DNA of 55,132 bases from Chitinophagales bacterium (GTDB lineage: Bacteria > Bacteroidota > Bacteroidia > Chitinophagales > CAIODY01), in the NCBI GenBank assembly GCA_026461075.1, contig JAPJNH010000091.1, positions 1 through 55,132 of the forward strand. Direction: 5' to 3'. Shown here piece after piece: positions 1 to 8,753 of this stretch (positions are counted from its first letter, which is position 1; each line of letters begins with the position of its first letter). The notes below the pieces were generated by a model. The model made no database searches, had not been told where the DNA came from, and saw nothing but the letters and a program-made list of their open reading frames with translations. Position numbers and translations under genes: made by a program.

Positions 1-69
1 AATCTATAAATTATTATATTTTTTATATTTATGACTAAACTGTTAAGCGTTTCAAAATTATTATAATAT

Positions 70-90
70 GCAATATTCAAAAAATATTGC
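70..90. repeat. Perfect 8-bp inverted repeat downstream of the GT4 gene
   Basis: GCAATATT and its exact complement AATATTGC flank a 5-base loop. It lies in the AT-rich 142 bases before the glycosyltransferase stop codon, so on the minus strand it is downstream of that operon. It could be a weak terminator or RNA-end hairpin, but the stem is AT-rich and no clean T-run follows it. Nothing else is visible in bases 1-142. Confidence 0.35.
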
Positions 91-142
91 CTTTAGGCTC
101 TCTGTGATACCCAAAAATGCTATAAAAATGGATTAAATCCAA

Positions 143-1234
143 CTATAGCACGTTATATATCCTCCAAAGCTTCTTCTCTTCCTCTTGCCAGTTGTACACC
201 TCACGGGCAGCGAGCGCGCCTTCATGAAGTTGTTTTGCCAGTGTAGCATCCTTTAAAATTTTATTCACGGCTTCGGCAATCAAGGCCGCTGTCGGCGATT
301 CAATCAGCAGCGCCAAAGGAAATTGTGCATTGATCTTCACATATTCCGGATAAGCATTGCATACCTGCGGAACACCCGCATGCATATAGTCGAAAAAGCG
401 ATTGGCCAAGGAATAGTAATTGCTCTTGCCGTTCGTTTCAAAAAGTGTCAAGCCTACTGCCGCATCTGCCGTTATCGCTCTTAAGTTGGTAGGCGCCACA
501 AAGCCTTTAAAATCCACCTTCTCTTGTAAGCCTTGCTCGCGGGTAAAATCTTGTAAGGATTCATACAAATCGCCTACGCCACAAATCCACAGCTCCGCAT
601 CAATATGCTGCATGGCCAAAATCACCTGGTCGAGCGCTCTCCCTTCATTCACCGCCCCTTGATACAACACAATCGGCTTAGCATGTGTCGTAGCCGCCAA
701 ACGCTCTCGCTTCACCGTTGCATTACGGATGACCGTATATTCAACGCCATACTTCTCTTTGAAAAGTGCCACATAAGCGTCACTCACCGCATAGCCAGCC
801 TTTATTTTCGGCACCGCATATTCTTCCACTTTGCGCCATGCCCAATGCACGAAAGGACGACGAACGATCTCTTCCAATTCTGTAAAATATTCATGTGCAT
901 CGTAGGTGATGGGCACCTTTAATTGCTGCGCTACTTTCAAACAAGGGATGATGGTATCCAAATCAATCGCACCAATAATATCGGGCTTCAATGTTGGCAG
1001 CGCCTTCCATAGTTTCCAATTATATTCCGCATAACGTAATTTGCCTTTGCGAAAACGCATCGGCAGACGAACCTGCTCGAAAGCCTGCTCCGTAAGGGGC
1101 TTAGAGTCGGAGTATTCCCATCCCACTAAGGTCACACGATAGCCCGCTTGTACCAATGAAGTACAAATACGCTGCATGCGTTGATCTCCATTTAAGGCGT
1201 TCGTAACAGTAAAAACGATATGCTTCTTGCTCAT
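143..1234 (-). CDS. GT4-like glycosyltransferase
   Basis: A predicted cytoplasmic glycosyltransferase of 363 residues with the two-Rossmann GT-B layout of family GT4. The N-terminal half starts with a strand and a glycine/asparagine loop (VTNALNGDQRMQRI). The C-terminal half has the sugar-nucleotide region (LYQGAVNEGRALD) and a late segment (LANRFFDYMHAGVPQV) resembling the donor-binding E-x7-E region of GT4 enzymes, although the first acidic residue is not clear. It is the last gene of a minus-strand operon; its ATG overlaps the stop of the formyltransferase gene by one base (TAATG), so translation is probably coupled. Donor and acceptor sugars cannot be read from sequence. A role in surface glycan or glycolipid synthesis is inferred from the neighbours. 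Confidence 0.85.
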   Translation of the reverse strand: MSKKHIVFTVTNALNGDQRMQRICTSLVQAGYRVTLVGWEYSDSKPLTEQAFEQVRLPMRFRKGKLRYAEYNWKLWKALPTLKPDIIGAIDLDTIIPCLKVAQQLKVPITYDAHEYFTELEEIVRRPFVHWAWRKVEEYAVPKIKAGYAVSDAYVALFKEKYGVEYTVIRNATVKRERLAATTHAKPIVLYQGAVNEGRALDQVILAMQHIDAELWICGVGDLYESLQDFTREQGLQEKVDFKGFVAPTNLRAITADAAVGLTLFETNGKSNYYSLANRFFDYMHAGVPQVCNAYPEYVKINAQFPLALLIESPTAALIAEAVNKILKDATLAKQLHEGALAAREVYNWQEEEKKLWRIYNVL

Positions 1235-2001
1235 TATTTTTTCTTAGGCTGCAACAAATATTTCTCTCCTTTAATCAGCACATAAGGCGGTTCGAAAGGC
1301 GGAAAATACGTTGCACGAATATGTCTGTCTATTTTCTCTTGCGACCATTGCAGGTCGATACATTTCAACTGCTCGATGTCTTTTCGTTGGATGAATTTGG
1401 TCCCTCTCTTCGCAATCAAGCTGGCTTGCGGCGTAGGGGTATAGTTGCCTGAAATAAGCATTGGCAAGGATTTTTTGAATAGTTGCTTGCTCGCTTTTTC
1501 GGTCATTTCATAAAGCTCCTTCACGAATATATCGGCAGGAATCTTAAAGCGTTTTTCAAATAAAATATCGCCATCGTCGACGCCTGGCTTCATCAAATGC
1601 AAAGTCGTTCCGAAGATTTTTGCCTCATCGGCTATTGCGAAACTAAACTGATTGCAGCCTCTATACTCGGGCAATGGCGCCATGTGTAAGTTGATGGCCG
1701 CCTGCTTCGCTCTTTTTAAATGCTCTTTTTTTAATATGCGATGATATTGTACTGAAATTAAAAAATCTACTTTAGGCATCGACAAGAGTTCATCTTCATG
1801 GGCTAGCACAGGGATGCCATATTGCGTGGCAATGGATTCTACCGTACCTGTAGCATTCAACTTTGTCTGACTATTGCTAAGTATCGCCACGACTTCCAAA
1901 CCGAGGGTATCGGCTTGACGAACGAGTTCTTGTAGACAGAAAAAACCGATGCTTTTTCCGCCTAGAAATACTACTTTTTTCTTTTGCTTTTTAAGCGCCA
2001 T
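1234..2001 (-). CDS. Formyltransferase-fold protein, possibly a sugar N-formyltransferase
   Basis: A 255-residue protein with the 10-formyltetrahydrofolate-dependent formyltransferase fold. The catalytic pattern is visible: Asn and His in NLHMAPLPEYRG and Asp in GVDDGDIL, which match the Asn-His-Asp triad of the Fmt/formyltransferase family. It is shorter than housekeeping methionyl-tRNA formyltransferase (usually about 310 residues) and lacks its full C-terminal tRNA-binding domain. It ends instead in a short tail (RATYFPPFEPPYV) like those of amino-sugar formyltransferases. It lies 1 base out of overlap with the SUI1 gene upstream and overlaps the GT4 gene downstream, which supports a glycan-modifying role. 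The substrate is not determined. Confidence 0.75.
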   Translation of the reverse strand: MALKKQKKKVVFLGGKSIGFFCLQELVRQADTLGLEVVAILSNSQTKLNATGTVESIATQYGIPVLAHEDELLSMPKVDFLISVQYHRILKKEHLKRAKQAAINLHMAPLPEYRGCNQFSFAIADEAKIFGTTLHLMKPGVDDGDILFEKRFKIPADIFVKELYEMTEKASKQLFKKSLPMLISGNYTPTPQASLIAKRGTKFIQRKDIEQLKCIDLQWSQEKIDRHIRATYFPPFEPPYVLIKGEKYLLQPKKK

Positions 2002-2002
2002 C

Positions 2003-2344
2003 TTAGTTGCCTCTTTTAGCCAAGGTATAACCCTCCTTCACCAATAAATCCAACACTTTCTGACGCATATCGCCTTGTATCAATATCTGCTGATCTTTCA
2101 CGCTGCCGCCACAACCACATTTTGTTTTGAGCAGTTTGCCTAAAGCTTCACAGTCGACCACGGTGCCACGAAAACCTTCTACCATCGTAACAGGTTTGCC
2201 TGCACGGTGTTTGGTTTCATAGCGTACCAACAGCTTCTGTGCTTTTTTTTCAATGGTCTCCTCCGTCGCTGCCTCCGTTTGTGGTACGGCATCCGGGTTG
2301 GTAGAATACATGATTAAACTTTCGAATCCGATATTCTTTTTCAT
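2003..2344 (-). CDS. yciH: SUI1/eIF1-like translation factor (YciH family)
   Basis: A small basic protein of 113 residues in the SUI1/eIF1 family, bacterial YciH type. The conserved core is visible: a basic strand-loop (RYETKHRAGKPVTMVEGF), then LKTKCGCGGSVKD and IQGDMRQKV, which match the family's signature for ribosomal P-site discrimination. The ORF track starts at a TTG five codons upstream. I prefer the ATG at 2344 because it gives the common MKKN start and leaves 15 bases after the lipid kinase stop. It is the second gene of the minus-strand operon. The cellular role of bacterial YciH is debated (translation fidelity or stress). Confidence 0.88.
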   Translation of the reverse strand: MKKNIGFESLIMYSTNPDAVPQTEAATEETIEKKAQKLLVRYETKHRAGKPVTMVEGFRGTVVDCEALGKLLKTKCGCGGSVKDQQILIQGDMRQKVLDLLVKEGYTLAKRGN

Positions 2345-2359
2345 GTTTTGAAGATACAA

Positions 2360-3259
2360 TTAATTGCCGGGTTTCACCCATAGGCGAAGGGCATTCGCCT
2401 CGACATGTATTTGTAATACTTTCGGAGCTGGCATGGTCTCGCCATCGACATGCATAAACTGCTGTCCGTCGCTATGTAATTCAAGCGATTCGAAAGGGAT
2501 TTGCGAGAAAACACTGTTCTCACGCAAGTCGCCTTTGAAGGCATGATAAATCAATCGAAAGCCTTTCGTCGTACTAAAGGGTTTCACGATACAAGCATGT
2601 AAAATGCCGTCGTGGACGCTCGCTTGCGGTACTATTTTGAAGTTGTTGCCAAATTGATTGGCGTTGGCAAAGGCAACAAGGAAAGCCTTTTTATCCAAAC
2701 TGATCAATTCCCCCGTTTTACTTTTTATTTCGAAGTGATAAGTATGTGGGCGGTAGCTGAAGTATTCCTTTGCCGCAATCCATAAATAACTAAAAATACC
2801 TCTTACCCTTTTCTCGCTAAAGAGATGCGCTACTTGTCCGTCGAAGCCCATCCCGCTCATGCAGAGGAACAGATGTTCGTTGGCATAACCGACATCCATT
2901 TTCGCTTCGATACTTTGGTTGAGTGCTTCTAGTGCTTTGAAGGGGTTCATGGGCAAACCGATATGGCGCGCGAGGCCGTTGCCGGATCCCATCGGTATGA
3001 TTGCGAGTGCGGTTTGTGTATGGAGAATGCCGGAAGCAACTTCGTTGACCGTTCCATCACCGCCAACGGCCACGGCGGCGAAGACGCCGTCGGCAGCAGC
3101 TTGCTGCGCCAGCGCGCGCGCATGACCAGCATATGCGGTCTCTACAAAATCATAGGTGAACTGCTCCGTATCTAGCAAAGCTTCCGCACGCAGCTTGATC
3201 ATCCCTTTCGGTAAAACACCCGCTCGTGGGTTGATAATAAATCGCAAATGCTTTTTCAC
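2360..3259 (-). CDS. Diacylglycerol/lipid kinase family protein (YegS/DgkB-like)
   Basis: A 299-residue soluble lipid kinase of the DAGK catalytic superfamily, which phosphorylates a lipid hydroxyl (diacylglycerol, sphingosine-like or undecaprenol-type) with a nucleoside triphosphate. Visible motifs are INPRAG at residues 9-14, the nucleotide-binding GGDGTVNEV at 66-74 and GSGNGLAR at 91-98. A beta-sandwich C-terminal domain follows with a late HVDGE motif. The start is a GTG; no ATG lies nearby. A TATTTTTG element ends 4 bases before this GTG, so the message may be leaderless. First gene of the four-gene operon. The lipid substrate is not known; Bacteroidetes sphingolipid metabolism is one possibility. 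Confidence 0.9.
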   Translation of the reverse strand: MKKHLRFIINPRAGVLPKGMIKLRAEALLDTEQFTYDFVETAYAGHARALAQQAAADGVFAAVAVGGDGTVNEVASGILHTQTALAIIPMGSGNGLARHIGLPMNPFKALEALNQSIEAKMDVGYANEHLFLCMSGMGFDGQVAHLFSEKRVRGIFSYLWIAAKEYFSYRPHTYHFEIKSKTGELISLDKKAFLVAFANANQFGNNFKIVPQASVHDGILHACIVKPFSTTKGFRLIYHAFKGDLRENSVFSQIPFESLELHSDGQQFMHVDGETMPAPKVLQIHVEANALRLWVKPGN

Positions 3260-3263
3260 CCTA

Positions 3264-3271
3264 CAAAAATA
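3264..3271 (-). promoter_or_regulatory. Bacteroidetes -7 element before the lipid kinase
   Basis: TATTTTTG on the minus strand matches the TAnnTTTG consensus. Only 4 bases separate it from the GTG start. No clear TTG -33 element is seen at 17-23 bases upstream, so the call rests on the -7 element and position. Confidence 0.55.
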
Positions 3272-3311
3272 GAAAAAGCTAGGGCTGTAACGTGTAGAAA
3301 TAGTTAATGGA

Positions 3312-3344
3312 TTGTTTTAATTCGGTCAATAGCGTTTATCTTTG
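3312..3344 (+). promoter_or_regulatory. Promoter of the phosphoribosyltransferase gene
   Basis: TTG at 3312-3314, a 22-base spacer, then TATCTTTG at 3337-3344, a full match to TTG-N(17-23)-TAnnTTTG. The ATG at 3349 follows after only 4 bases, so the transcript should begin at or next to the start codon. This also rules out the upstream ATG at 3307 chosen by the ORF track, which would lie before the promoter. Confidence 0.75.
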
Positions 3345-3348
3345 CAGC

Positions 3349-3849
3349 ATGAAGAAAATTATCCTCGACGCATCCGCGATGGAACTACGCCTCAACCGTA
3401 TGGCGACACAAATGTTAGAACAGAATGTCGAAGCGGAAAAGATCGTCCTAATAGGATTGCACGACCGTGGTTATTTTATCGCGGAAGGATTAAAAGCAAA
3501 AATGGAAAAGCTCGGCGCTAATGTGCAGTTGTTGGGCTTGCATATCGATAAAAGCGATGCTTTGGCACATCCGATTGTCTTGGATGGCGACGCAACGGCT
3601 ATTGCCAATCAGACTATTATTATGGTCGACGACGTCGCTAGTAGTGGTAAAACGATGTTTTATGCGATGCAGACCTTAGTCAATATCCCTATCAAAAAAT
3701 TACAAGTGGCTGTCTTGGTTGATCGTCAACATAAAGCATTTCCTATAGCCCCTGATTTTGTGGGCTTCTCCCTGTCGACTACCTTACAAGAGCATATTTA
3801 TGTCGAGATCGGCGCTTCGGTAACGGAGCCGGTGGCGTATATTGAGTAA
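3349..3849 (+). CDS. Phosphoribosyltransferase (PyrR-like)
   Basis: A type I phosphoribosyltransferase-fold protein of 166 residues. The PRPP-binding loop IIMVDDVASSGKT is at residues 90-102, with the two acidic residues and small-residue loop of the family. Sequence layout (N-terminal RMATQMLEQ, LIGLHDRGYF) most resembles PyrR-type uracil phosphoribosyltransferase/attenuator proteins, but the typical PyrR segments are not complete, so the substrate is uncertain. I moved the start 42 bases downstream of the ORF-track start because a full promoter ends just before the ATG at 3349. It stands alone, divergent from the lipid kinase operon. Confidence 0.83.
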   Translation: MKKIILDASAMELRLNRMATQMLEQNVEAEKIVLIGLHDRGYFIAEGLKAKMEKLGANVQLLGLHIDKSDALAHPIVLDGDATAIANQTIIMVDDVASSGKTMFYAMQTLVNIPIKKLQVAVLVDRQHKAFPIAPDFVGFSLSTTLQEHIYVEIGASVTEPVAYIE

Positions 3850-3867
3850 TTGAAATTAAAAATTAAT

Positions 3868-3960
3868 TATTAAGAATTAAGAATGATTATGACCGGAAAA
3901 AGGAAGGTCGTTATTAATCATATTTCCTTACCCCCAATATTTAATCTTTAATTCTTAATA
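3868..3960. repeat. Nested inverted-repeat element between convergent genes
   Basis: The outer arms TATTAAGAATTAA (3868-3880) and TTAATTCTTAATA (3948-3960) are perfect complements. Within the loop, TGATTA/TAATCA and GACC/GGTC also pair. The right arm covers the stop codon of the monooxygenase-fold gene. It may fold as a long AT-rich cruciform or bidirectional terminator, or be one copy of an intergenic repeat family; no second copy was noticed in this window. Confidence 0.55.
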
Positions 3961-4239
3961 TTTAATTAGTGAATGCGCCTCCGCTTTCGCGGCAAAAAGG
4001 GCTTTCGTGCGTTTCCAAACGCCGGCAAATAATTCACTTTGGCGGTATTGCTCTAGGGCGGCTAAATCATCCCAATGGCTATAGGTAAAATAAATGCGCG
4101 GATCTTCGGCTTGACGTAAAAGCTCTACATGCTGGCATCCAGGGAAATTTCGGATAAAATCCTTCGATTCTTTAAAAATTAGTTCAAAATCACCTGTCTT
4201 ATCTTCGATAAAGGTCATTTTTACGATTCGTACAATCAT
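3955..4239 (-). CDS. Antibiotic biosynthesis monooxygenase (ABM)-fold protein
   Basis: A 94-residue protein resembling the dimeric ferredoxin-like ABM/YgiN group. It has the pattern [10 protein letters not shown] at strand 1, a helix with [18 protein letters not shown], then [22 protein letters not shown] and a helix. The HVELL and [18 protein letters not shown] parts are typical. Family members include quinol monooxygenases and heme-degrading enzymes, so the reaction is open; many members have no known substrate. Its last codons form the right arm of the inverted repeat described nearby. It is divergent from fbaB. Confidence 0.78.
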   Translation of the reverse strand: MIVRIVKMTFIEDKTGDFELIFKESKDFIRNFPGCQHVELLRQAEDPRIYFTYSHWDDLAALEQYRQSELFAGVWKRTKALFAAKAEAHSLIKY

Positions 4240-4255
4240 TTTTACCCTTTTTTTG

Positions 4256-4263
4256 CAAAGCTA
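4256..4263 (-). promoter_or_regulatory. -7 element of the ABM-fold gene
   Basis: TAGCTTTG on the minus strand, 16 bases before the ATG at 4239, matches TAnnTTTG. No -33 TTG was found at the expected distance. Confidence 0.5.
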
Positions 4264-4294
4264 CAGATCTCTCCCGAATCTGCCCCTTTTTTAT

Positions 4295-4302
4295 TATATT
4301 TG
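4295..4302 (+). promoter_or_regulatory. -7 element of fbaB
   Basis: TATATTTG ends 23 bases before the ATG at 4326. The GTG used by the ORF track at 4302 is the last base of this element plus two, so that start is upstream of any transcript from here and is rejected. Confidence 0.6.
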
Positions 4303-4325
4303 TGGCTCTTGTAAAAAACCTAATC

Positions 4326-5384
4326 ATGTCAACTGCGAACATTCAACAGATTCTCGGAGATCAGGCCTCATTCTTGCTCGATCACCAATGTAAGACTATC
4401 CCTTCTAACACCATTCATCATGCTGGTGGCGACGTAATCGATCGTATCTATAGCCACACAGATCGCAATATTCCTACTTTGCGTAATTTGCAATCTATCT
4501 ACGGTACTGGTCGTTTGGCGAATACGGGTTATATGAGTATCCTTCCGGTGGATCAAGGAATTGAACACTCTGCGGGTGCTTCTTTCGCTCCAAATCCAAT
4601 CTACTTCGACTCTGAAAATATTGTAAAATTAGCTATCGAAGGTGGTTGTAACGCGGTTGCAACGACTTATGGTGTTTTAGGTTCTGTTGCACGTAAATAC
4701 GCACACAAAATTCCAATGGTTGTAAAAATCAACCACAATGAATTCTTGACTTACCCTAACAAATATGACCAGATCATGTTTGGTACTATCAAACAAGCAT
4801 GGGATATGGGTTGTGCTGCGGTAGGAGCAACGATCTATTTCGGTTCTGAAGAGTCTTCTCGCCAGATCACTGAAGTGGCTGAAGCATTTGCTTATGCACA
4901 CGAATTAGGAATGGCTACCATCTTATGGTGCTATATCCGCAATAACGGTTTCAAAAAGGATGGTGTAGATTATCATACGGCTACAGATTTAACAGCGCAA
5001 GCAAACCATATCGGTGTAACTATCCAAGCGGATATCATCAAGCAAAAATTGCCAACCTTAAATGGCGGTTATCCTGCAATCAACTTCGGTAAAACACATC
5101 CAAAAGTATATTCTGAATTAACAACAGATCACCCAATCGATCTTTGCCGTTACCAAGTAGCTAACTGCTATATGGGACGTATCGGTTTGATCAACTCAGG
5201 TGGCGAAAGTAAAGGTGCTACCGATTTACAAGAGGCAATCGCTACTGCGGTCATCAACAAACGCGCAGGTGGTGTTGGTTTGATCAGCGGTCGTAAGGCT
5301 TTCCAAAAGCCAATGAACGAAGGGGTTACTTTGTTGAATTCGATTCAAGACGTATACTTAGATAAATCTATCACTTTAGCATAA
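4326..5384 (+). CDS. fbaB: Class I fructose-bisphosphate aldolase (FbaB/DhnA type)
   Basis: A glycolytic/gluconeogenic aldolase that interconverts fructose 1,6-bisphosphate with dihydroxyacetone phosphate and glyceraldehyde 3-phosphate through a lysine Schiff base. The 352-residue length and motifs fit the archaeal/DhnA-like class I family: [45 protein letters not shown] (likely holding the Schiff-base lysine) and [13 protein letters not shown] start at ATG 4326 rather than the GTG at 4302 because a -7 element overlaps the latter. The next gene, accD, follows after 26 bases and may be cotranscribed. Confidence 0.94.
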   Translation: MSTANIQQILGDQASFLLDHQCKTIPSNTIHHAGGDVIDRIYSHTDRNIPTLRNLQSIYGTGRLANTGYMSILPVDQGIEHSAGASFAPNPIYFDSENIVKLAIEGGCNAVATTYGVLGSVARKYAHKIPMVVKINHNEFLTYPNKYDQIMFGTIKQAWDMGCAAVGATIYFGSEESSRQITEVAEAFAYAHELGMATILWCYIRNNGFKKDGVDYHTATDLTAQANHIGVTIQADIIKQKLPTLNGGYPAINFGKTHPKVYSELTTDHPIDLCRYQVANCYMGRIGLINSGGESKGATDLQEAIATAVINKRAGGVGLISGRKAFQKPMNEGVTLLNSIQDVYLDKSITLA

Positions 5385-5410
5385 TTTTTAAAGCGTTAAA
5401 ATAGGATCCT

Positions 5411-6271
5411 ATGGCTTGGTTTAAACGTAGAAACGAAGGGATTACAACAGGCACTCACGAAAAATTAGAAGCGCCAGATGGCGTTTGGTATAAGTGTCCT
5501 GATTGTAAGAGCGCCATTCCAATGGTCGACCTGAGCGACAACTTACATGTTTGTCCGAAATGCGATCATCATGCACGTATCAGTGCGAAAGATTATTTCC
5601 GTATTCTATTCGATGAAAACGAATACACGGAACTATTCCCAAAGATGGTAGCAGAAGATATCTTGGAGTTCGTCGACTTGAAACCTTATGCTAAGCGTTT
5701 GACAGAAACTATTAAGAAGACGGAACTGAAAGACGCATTGCGTTCTGCACACGGAAAAATCAACAACCACGATTTAGTGATTTGTTGTATGGATTTCGCT
5801 TTCATCGGTGGTTCAATGGGTTCGGTGGTAGGCGAGAAGATCTCTCGTAGCATCGACTATTGTATTGAACATAATGTGCCTTTGATGATCATCTCGAAAA
5901 CAGGTGGTGCACGTATGATGGAATCGGCTTTCTCCTTGATGCAGATGGCTAAAACAGCTGCTAAGCTTACGTTGTTGGCCGACGCGGGAATTCCTTATAT
6001 CTCTTTATGTACCGACCCGACCACAGGTGGTGTAACTGCAAGTTATGCGATGCTAGGCGATTTCAATATTGCTGAGCCTAAAGCCCTTATCGGTTTCGCT
6101 GGTCCGCGTGTTATCAAGGAGACGATTAAGAAAGATCTTCCAGAAGGTTTCCAAACAGCTGAATTCTTGTTAGAAACAGGCTTCTTGGATTTTATCGTTC
6201 ACCGTAAAGACATGAAAAATAAATTAGGCGACTTGATCGGAATGGTTTTTCCGAAAAGCGCTAAAGCGTAA
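5411..6271 (+). CDS. accD: Acetyl-CoA carboxylase carboxyltransferase beta subunit
   Basis: AccD, a 286-residue subunit of acetyl-CoA carboxylase that with AccA moves the carboxyl group from carboxybiotin to acetyl-CoA, giving malonyl-CoA for fatty acid synthesis. A four-cysteine zinc ribbon is visible (C29, C32, C48, C51), followed by the crotonase-like carboxyltransferase domain with [36 protein letters not shown] and GFAGPRVI. The reaction ultimately uses bicarbonate, which gives a possible metabolic link to the inorganic-carbon uptake operon at 22-29 kb. It lies 5 bases before the GlmU-like gene. Confidence 0.97.
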   Translation: MAWFKRRNEGITTGTHEKLEAPDGVWYKCPDCKSAIPMVDLSDNLHVCPKCDHHARISAKDYFRILFDENEYTELFPKMVAEDILEFVDLKPYAKRLTETIKKTELKDALRSAHGKINNHDLVICCMDFAFIGGSMGSVVGEKISRSIDYCIEHNVPLMIISKTGGARMMESAFSLMQMAKTAAKLTLLADAGIPYISLCTDPTTGGVTASYAMLGDFNIAEPKALIGFAGPRVIKETIKKDLPEGFQTAEFLLETGFLDFIVHRKDMKNKLGDLIGMVFPKSAKA

Positions 6272-6276
6272 TAGTT

Positions 6277-7494
6277 ATGCATATTATCTTATTTGATACC
6301 ATCGAACGGCAACATTTGTTGCCGTTTGCTTTTACACGACCTGTTGCTGAAATGCGTATTGGCATTTTAACGATTCGGGAGAAATGGCAAAAGGCCTTAC
6401 AAGCAAGTGATTTCGCTTATATCAGTGAAGCATATCTTCAAACGAAGTATCGCTTTGTTGCGGGCGCCGATAATTTAATGATTAACGGTCATGCCTGTCC
6501 GAACGCAAGTTTGCTTGCTGCCGTAAAAGCATTATCACTGGGTGAAGCTTTGCTGAACGCGGAAGGTGTTTGTCTGGCAGCGCGTTGCGATGCAGCCTCG
6601 GCAGAAGCCATTCAGCAAGCGCTACATAGCAATCAAGTTTTTGATTGGAGCTCGTTCTCTACGAAGTCTTACGATGCTGAAGTAGCCTTACTGACTCGTC
6701 CTTGGCAGATATTTAAGTGGAACGAACTAGAATTGCCGATCGACTATGAACTGTTAACGGCCGGAAGAAAATCTGCGCCTTTGTCGAAGACGAATCAAGT
6801 GATTGCCCCAGAAAATATTTTCTTAGAAGAAGGAGCTATTGTGGAGTTTGCAACCTTAAATGCTAGCAACGCAAAGATCTATATCGCGCGTGATGCGGAA
6901 GTGATGGAAGGCTCGATGATTCGCGGTTCTTTTGCTCTTGGTGAACATTCTCAAGTGAAAATGGGCGCGAAGATTTATGGTGCTACGACCATCGGTCCGC
7001 ATTCTAAAGTAGGCGGTGAAATCAATAACTGTGTGATCTTTGGCTATTCCAATAAAGCGCATGACGGCTTCATGGGAAATAGTGTGATAGGAGAGTGGTG
7101 CAACTGGGGCGCGGATACCAATAATTCTAATTTGAAAAATAATTATGAAGAGGTAAAATTATGGTCCTATGCCACGCAACGCTTTGAGAAAACAGGTTTA
7201 CAGTTTTGTGGTTTGATGATGGGCGATCATAGCAAATGTGGGATCAATACCATGTTCAATACCGGAACGGTGGTAGGCGTGAGCGCGAATATCTTCGGAG
7301 CAGGGTTTCCACGCAATATCATCAACGACTTCTCCTGGGGAGGTGCAGGTGGTACAATGACCTACCAATTGAATAAGGCCATTCAAACCGCTAGCTTAGT
7401 CTATGCACGTCGCGGATTAGATTTCGATGCGACAGAGCAAGCCATCTTCGAACATATTTTTAATGGTACGGCTGATAGCAGAAAAGACGCTTAA
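6277..7494 (+). CDS. Bacteroidetes-type GlmU-like sugar nucleotidyltransferase/acetyltransferase
   Basis: A 405-residue protein of the alternative GlmU family found in Bacteroidetes. The N-terminal part (LLPFAFTRPVAEMRIGILTIREKW) is a divergent nucleotidyltransferase region. The C-terminal part is a left-handed beta-helix with repeated hexapeptides (EVMEGSMIRGSFALGEHSQVKMG, GNSVIGEWCNWGADTNNSNL) like the acetyltransferase half of GlmU. The predicted role is making UDP-N-acetylglucosamine from glucosamine-1-phosphate for peptidoglycan and envelope glycans. It sits in a probable operon, 5 bases after accD and 2 bases before nhaD. Whether it carries both activities needs an assay. Confidence 0.85.
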   Translation: MHIILFDTIERQHLLPFAFTRPVAEMRIGILTIREKWQKALQASDFAYISEAYLQTKYRFVAGADNLMINGHACPNASLLAAVKALSLGEALLNAEGVCLAARCDAASAEAIQQALHSNQVFDWSSFSTKSYDAEVALLTRPWQIFKWNELELPIDYELLTAGRKSAPLSKTNQVIAPENIFLEEGAIVEFATLNASNAKIYIARDAEVMEGSMIRGSFALGEHSQVKMGAKIYGATTIGPHSKVGGEINNCVIFGYSNKAHDGFMGNSVIGEWCNWGADTNNSNLKNNYEEVKLWSYATQRFEKTGLQFCGLMMGDHSKCGINTMFNTGTVVGVSANIFGAGFPRNIINDFSWGGAGGTMTYQLNKAIQTASLVYARRGLDFDATEQAIFEHIFNGTADSRKDA

Positions 7495-7496
7495 GT

Positions 7497-8753
7497 TTGA
7501 GCACCTTGCTGTTGATATGGTTTGTAGCGTGTTATGTGCTCATTATTGGGGAACATCGCTTTCGTATCAATAAAGCTGCTGCAGCCTTATTGGCGGGTGC
7601 TGGCTGTTGGTTGATCATTAGCCTACAAGGTAAAACGGATGAATCTTTTATTGCGCAGATGACGGAAGAAATTGCTGGCATTGCTTTCTTCTTATTGGGC
7701 GCTATGACTATTGTAGAAATCATCGATTTGCATGATGGCTTCGCTTTTCTGTCGAAACGGATACCGCAAAAGTCTTATCCCGTCTTAGTTTGGAGTATTG
7801 CCATTCTTAGTTTTTTCTTGTCGGCCATTCTCGATAATCTTACGACCACTATCGTTGTAATAACCATACTCCGTAAGATCATTCATCGTTCGGAGTTGCG
7901 ATTGCCTATCATTGCCTTGGTGGTGGTATGTGCCAACGCAGGCGGTGTCTGGTCGCCGATGGGAGATGTAACAACGACGATGTTGTGGCTGAATGGTAAA
8001 ATTTCTACTGTTCCATTAATGCAACATTTGTTTCTGCCTGCCTTACTTTCTATGGCCATTCCAACGGCTTTTATCGCGCATTTTAAGCGAGCTAACCATG
8101 AACAATATGCGTTAATGCGTAGTGAAGTTAATGCTTCTGAAAATGAAAGTATCGCTTCAAGTTCCTTATGGATAGGAGTTTTGGGGATTTTGCTTTTGCT
8201 TGCGGTACCTATAACTAAAGCCTATCTGCATATACCAGTTTATATATTGATGTTGCTTGCCATGGCGATATTATGGGCTTCTGCGGAGTGGATTGGCTAT
8301 TTTGACCATAACAAAAGCAAGCAGCCTCATACGATTAGTTCCGTATTACAACGGATCGATACGCCAAGTATTTTGTTTTTCGTTGGCTTACTCTTAGCGA
8401 TTGCTGCGTTAGAAAAGAGCGGCTATTTACATCGTTGTATGGAATTTTTACAGCAATATGTAGCGGGACCAAAATCTTTAATGGTGGGCATCGGTTTATT
8501 ATCTGCTATTATCGATAATGTGCCTTTGGTAGCGGCAGGGATGAAGATGTTGCCAGCGACGGAATTTCCGAATAATAGTGAAGTGTGGTATTGGCTTGCC
8601 TTCTGTGCAGGAACCGGCGGCAGTTTGTTGGTAATTGGTTCGGCTGCAGGCGTTGCTGCAATGGGTATGGAAAAGCTTGATTTTATGCGTTATTTACGCA
8701 TTATCAGCTTACCTGCATTAGTTGGATTGATTGTAGCGCTTGTTCTTTTATAG
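7497..8753 (+). CDS. nhaD: NhaD-family sodium/proton antiporter
   Basis: An inner-membrane antiporter of 418 residues with about a dozen hydrophobic segments. Signature regions of NhaD are visible: an early GEHRFRINKAAAALLAG, FLSAILDNLTTTIVVITIL, CANAGGVWSPMGDVTTTMLWL, then IIDNVPLVAAGMKM and FCAGTGGSLLVIGSAAGVAAMG. The buried Asp and Asn in the DNLTTT and DNVP segments are the likely ion-binding sites. The start is TTG, two bases after the GlmU-like stop; the first in-frame ATG would remove the first membrane segment. It exports Na+ (or Li+) and so helps set the sodium gradient, which could also feed Na+-coupled transporters such as SulP. That link is inference. Confidence 0.92.
   Translation: MSTLLLIWFVACYVLIIGEHRFRINKAAAALLAGAGCWLIISLQGKTDESFIAQMTEEIAGIAFFLLGAMTIVEIIDLHDGFAFLSKRIPQKSYPVLVWSIAILSFFLSAILDNLTTTIVVITILRKIIHRSELRLPIIALVVVCANAGGVWSPMGDVTTTMLWLNGKISTVPLMQHLFLPALLSMAIPTAFIAHFKRANHEQYALMRSEVNASENESIASSSLWIGVLGILLLLAVPITKAYLHIPVYILMLLAMAILWASAEWIGYFDHNKSKQPHTISSVLQRIDTPSILFFVGLLLAIAALEKSGYLHRCMEFLQQYVAGPKSLMVGIGLLSAIIDNVPLVAAGMKMLPATEFPNNSEVWYWLAFCAGTGGSLLVIGSAAGVAAMGMEKLDFMRYLRIISLPALVGLIVALVLL

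Noticed and set aside
605-922. 105-codon plus-strand ORF in the GT4 gene
   Set aside because: Antisense shadow of the glycosyltransferase; Cys/His-rich random composition.
4302-4325. GTG-start extension of fbaB
   Set aside because: The GTG is part of the TATATTTG element, so it would be upstream of the transcript; the ATG at 4326 matches family starts.
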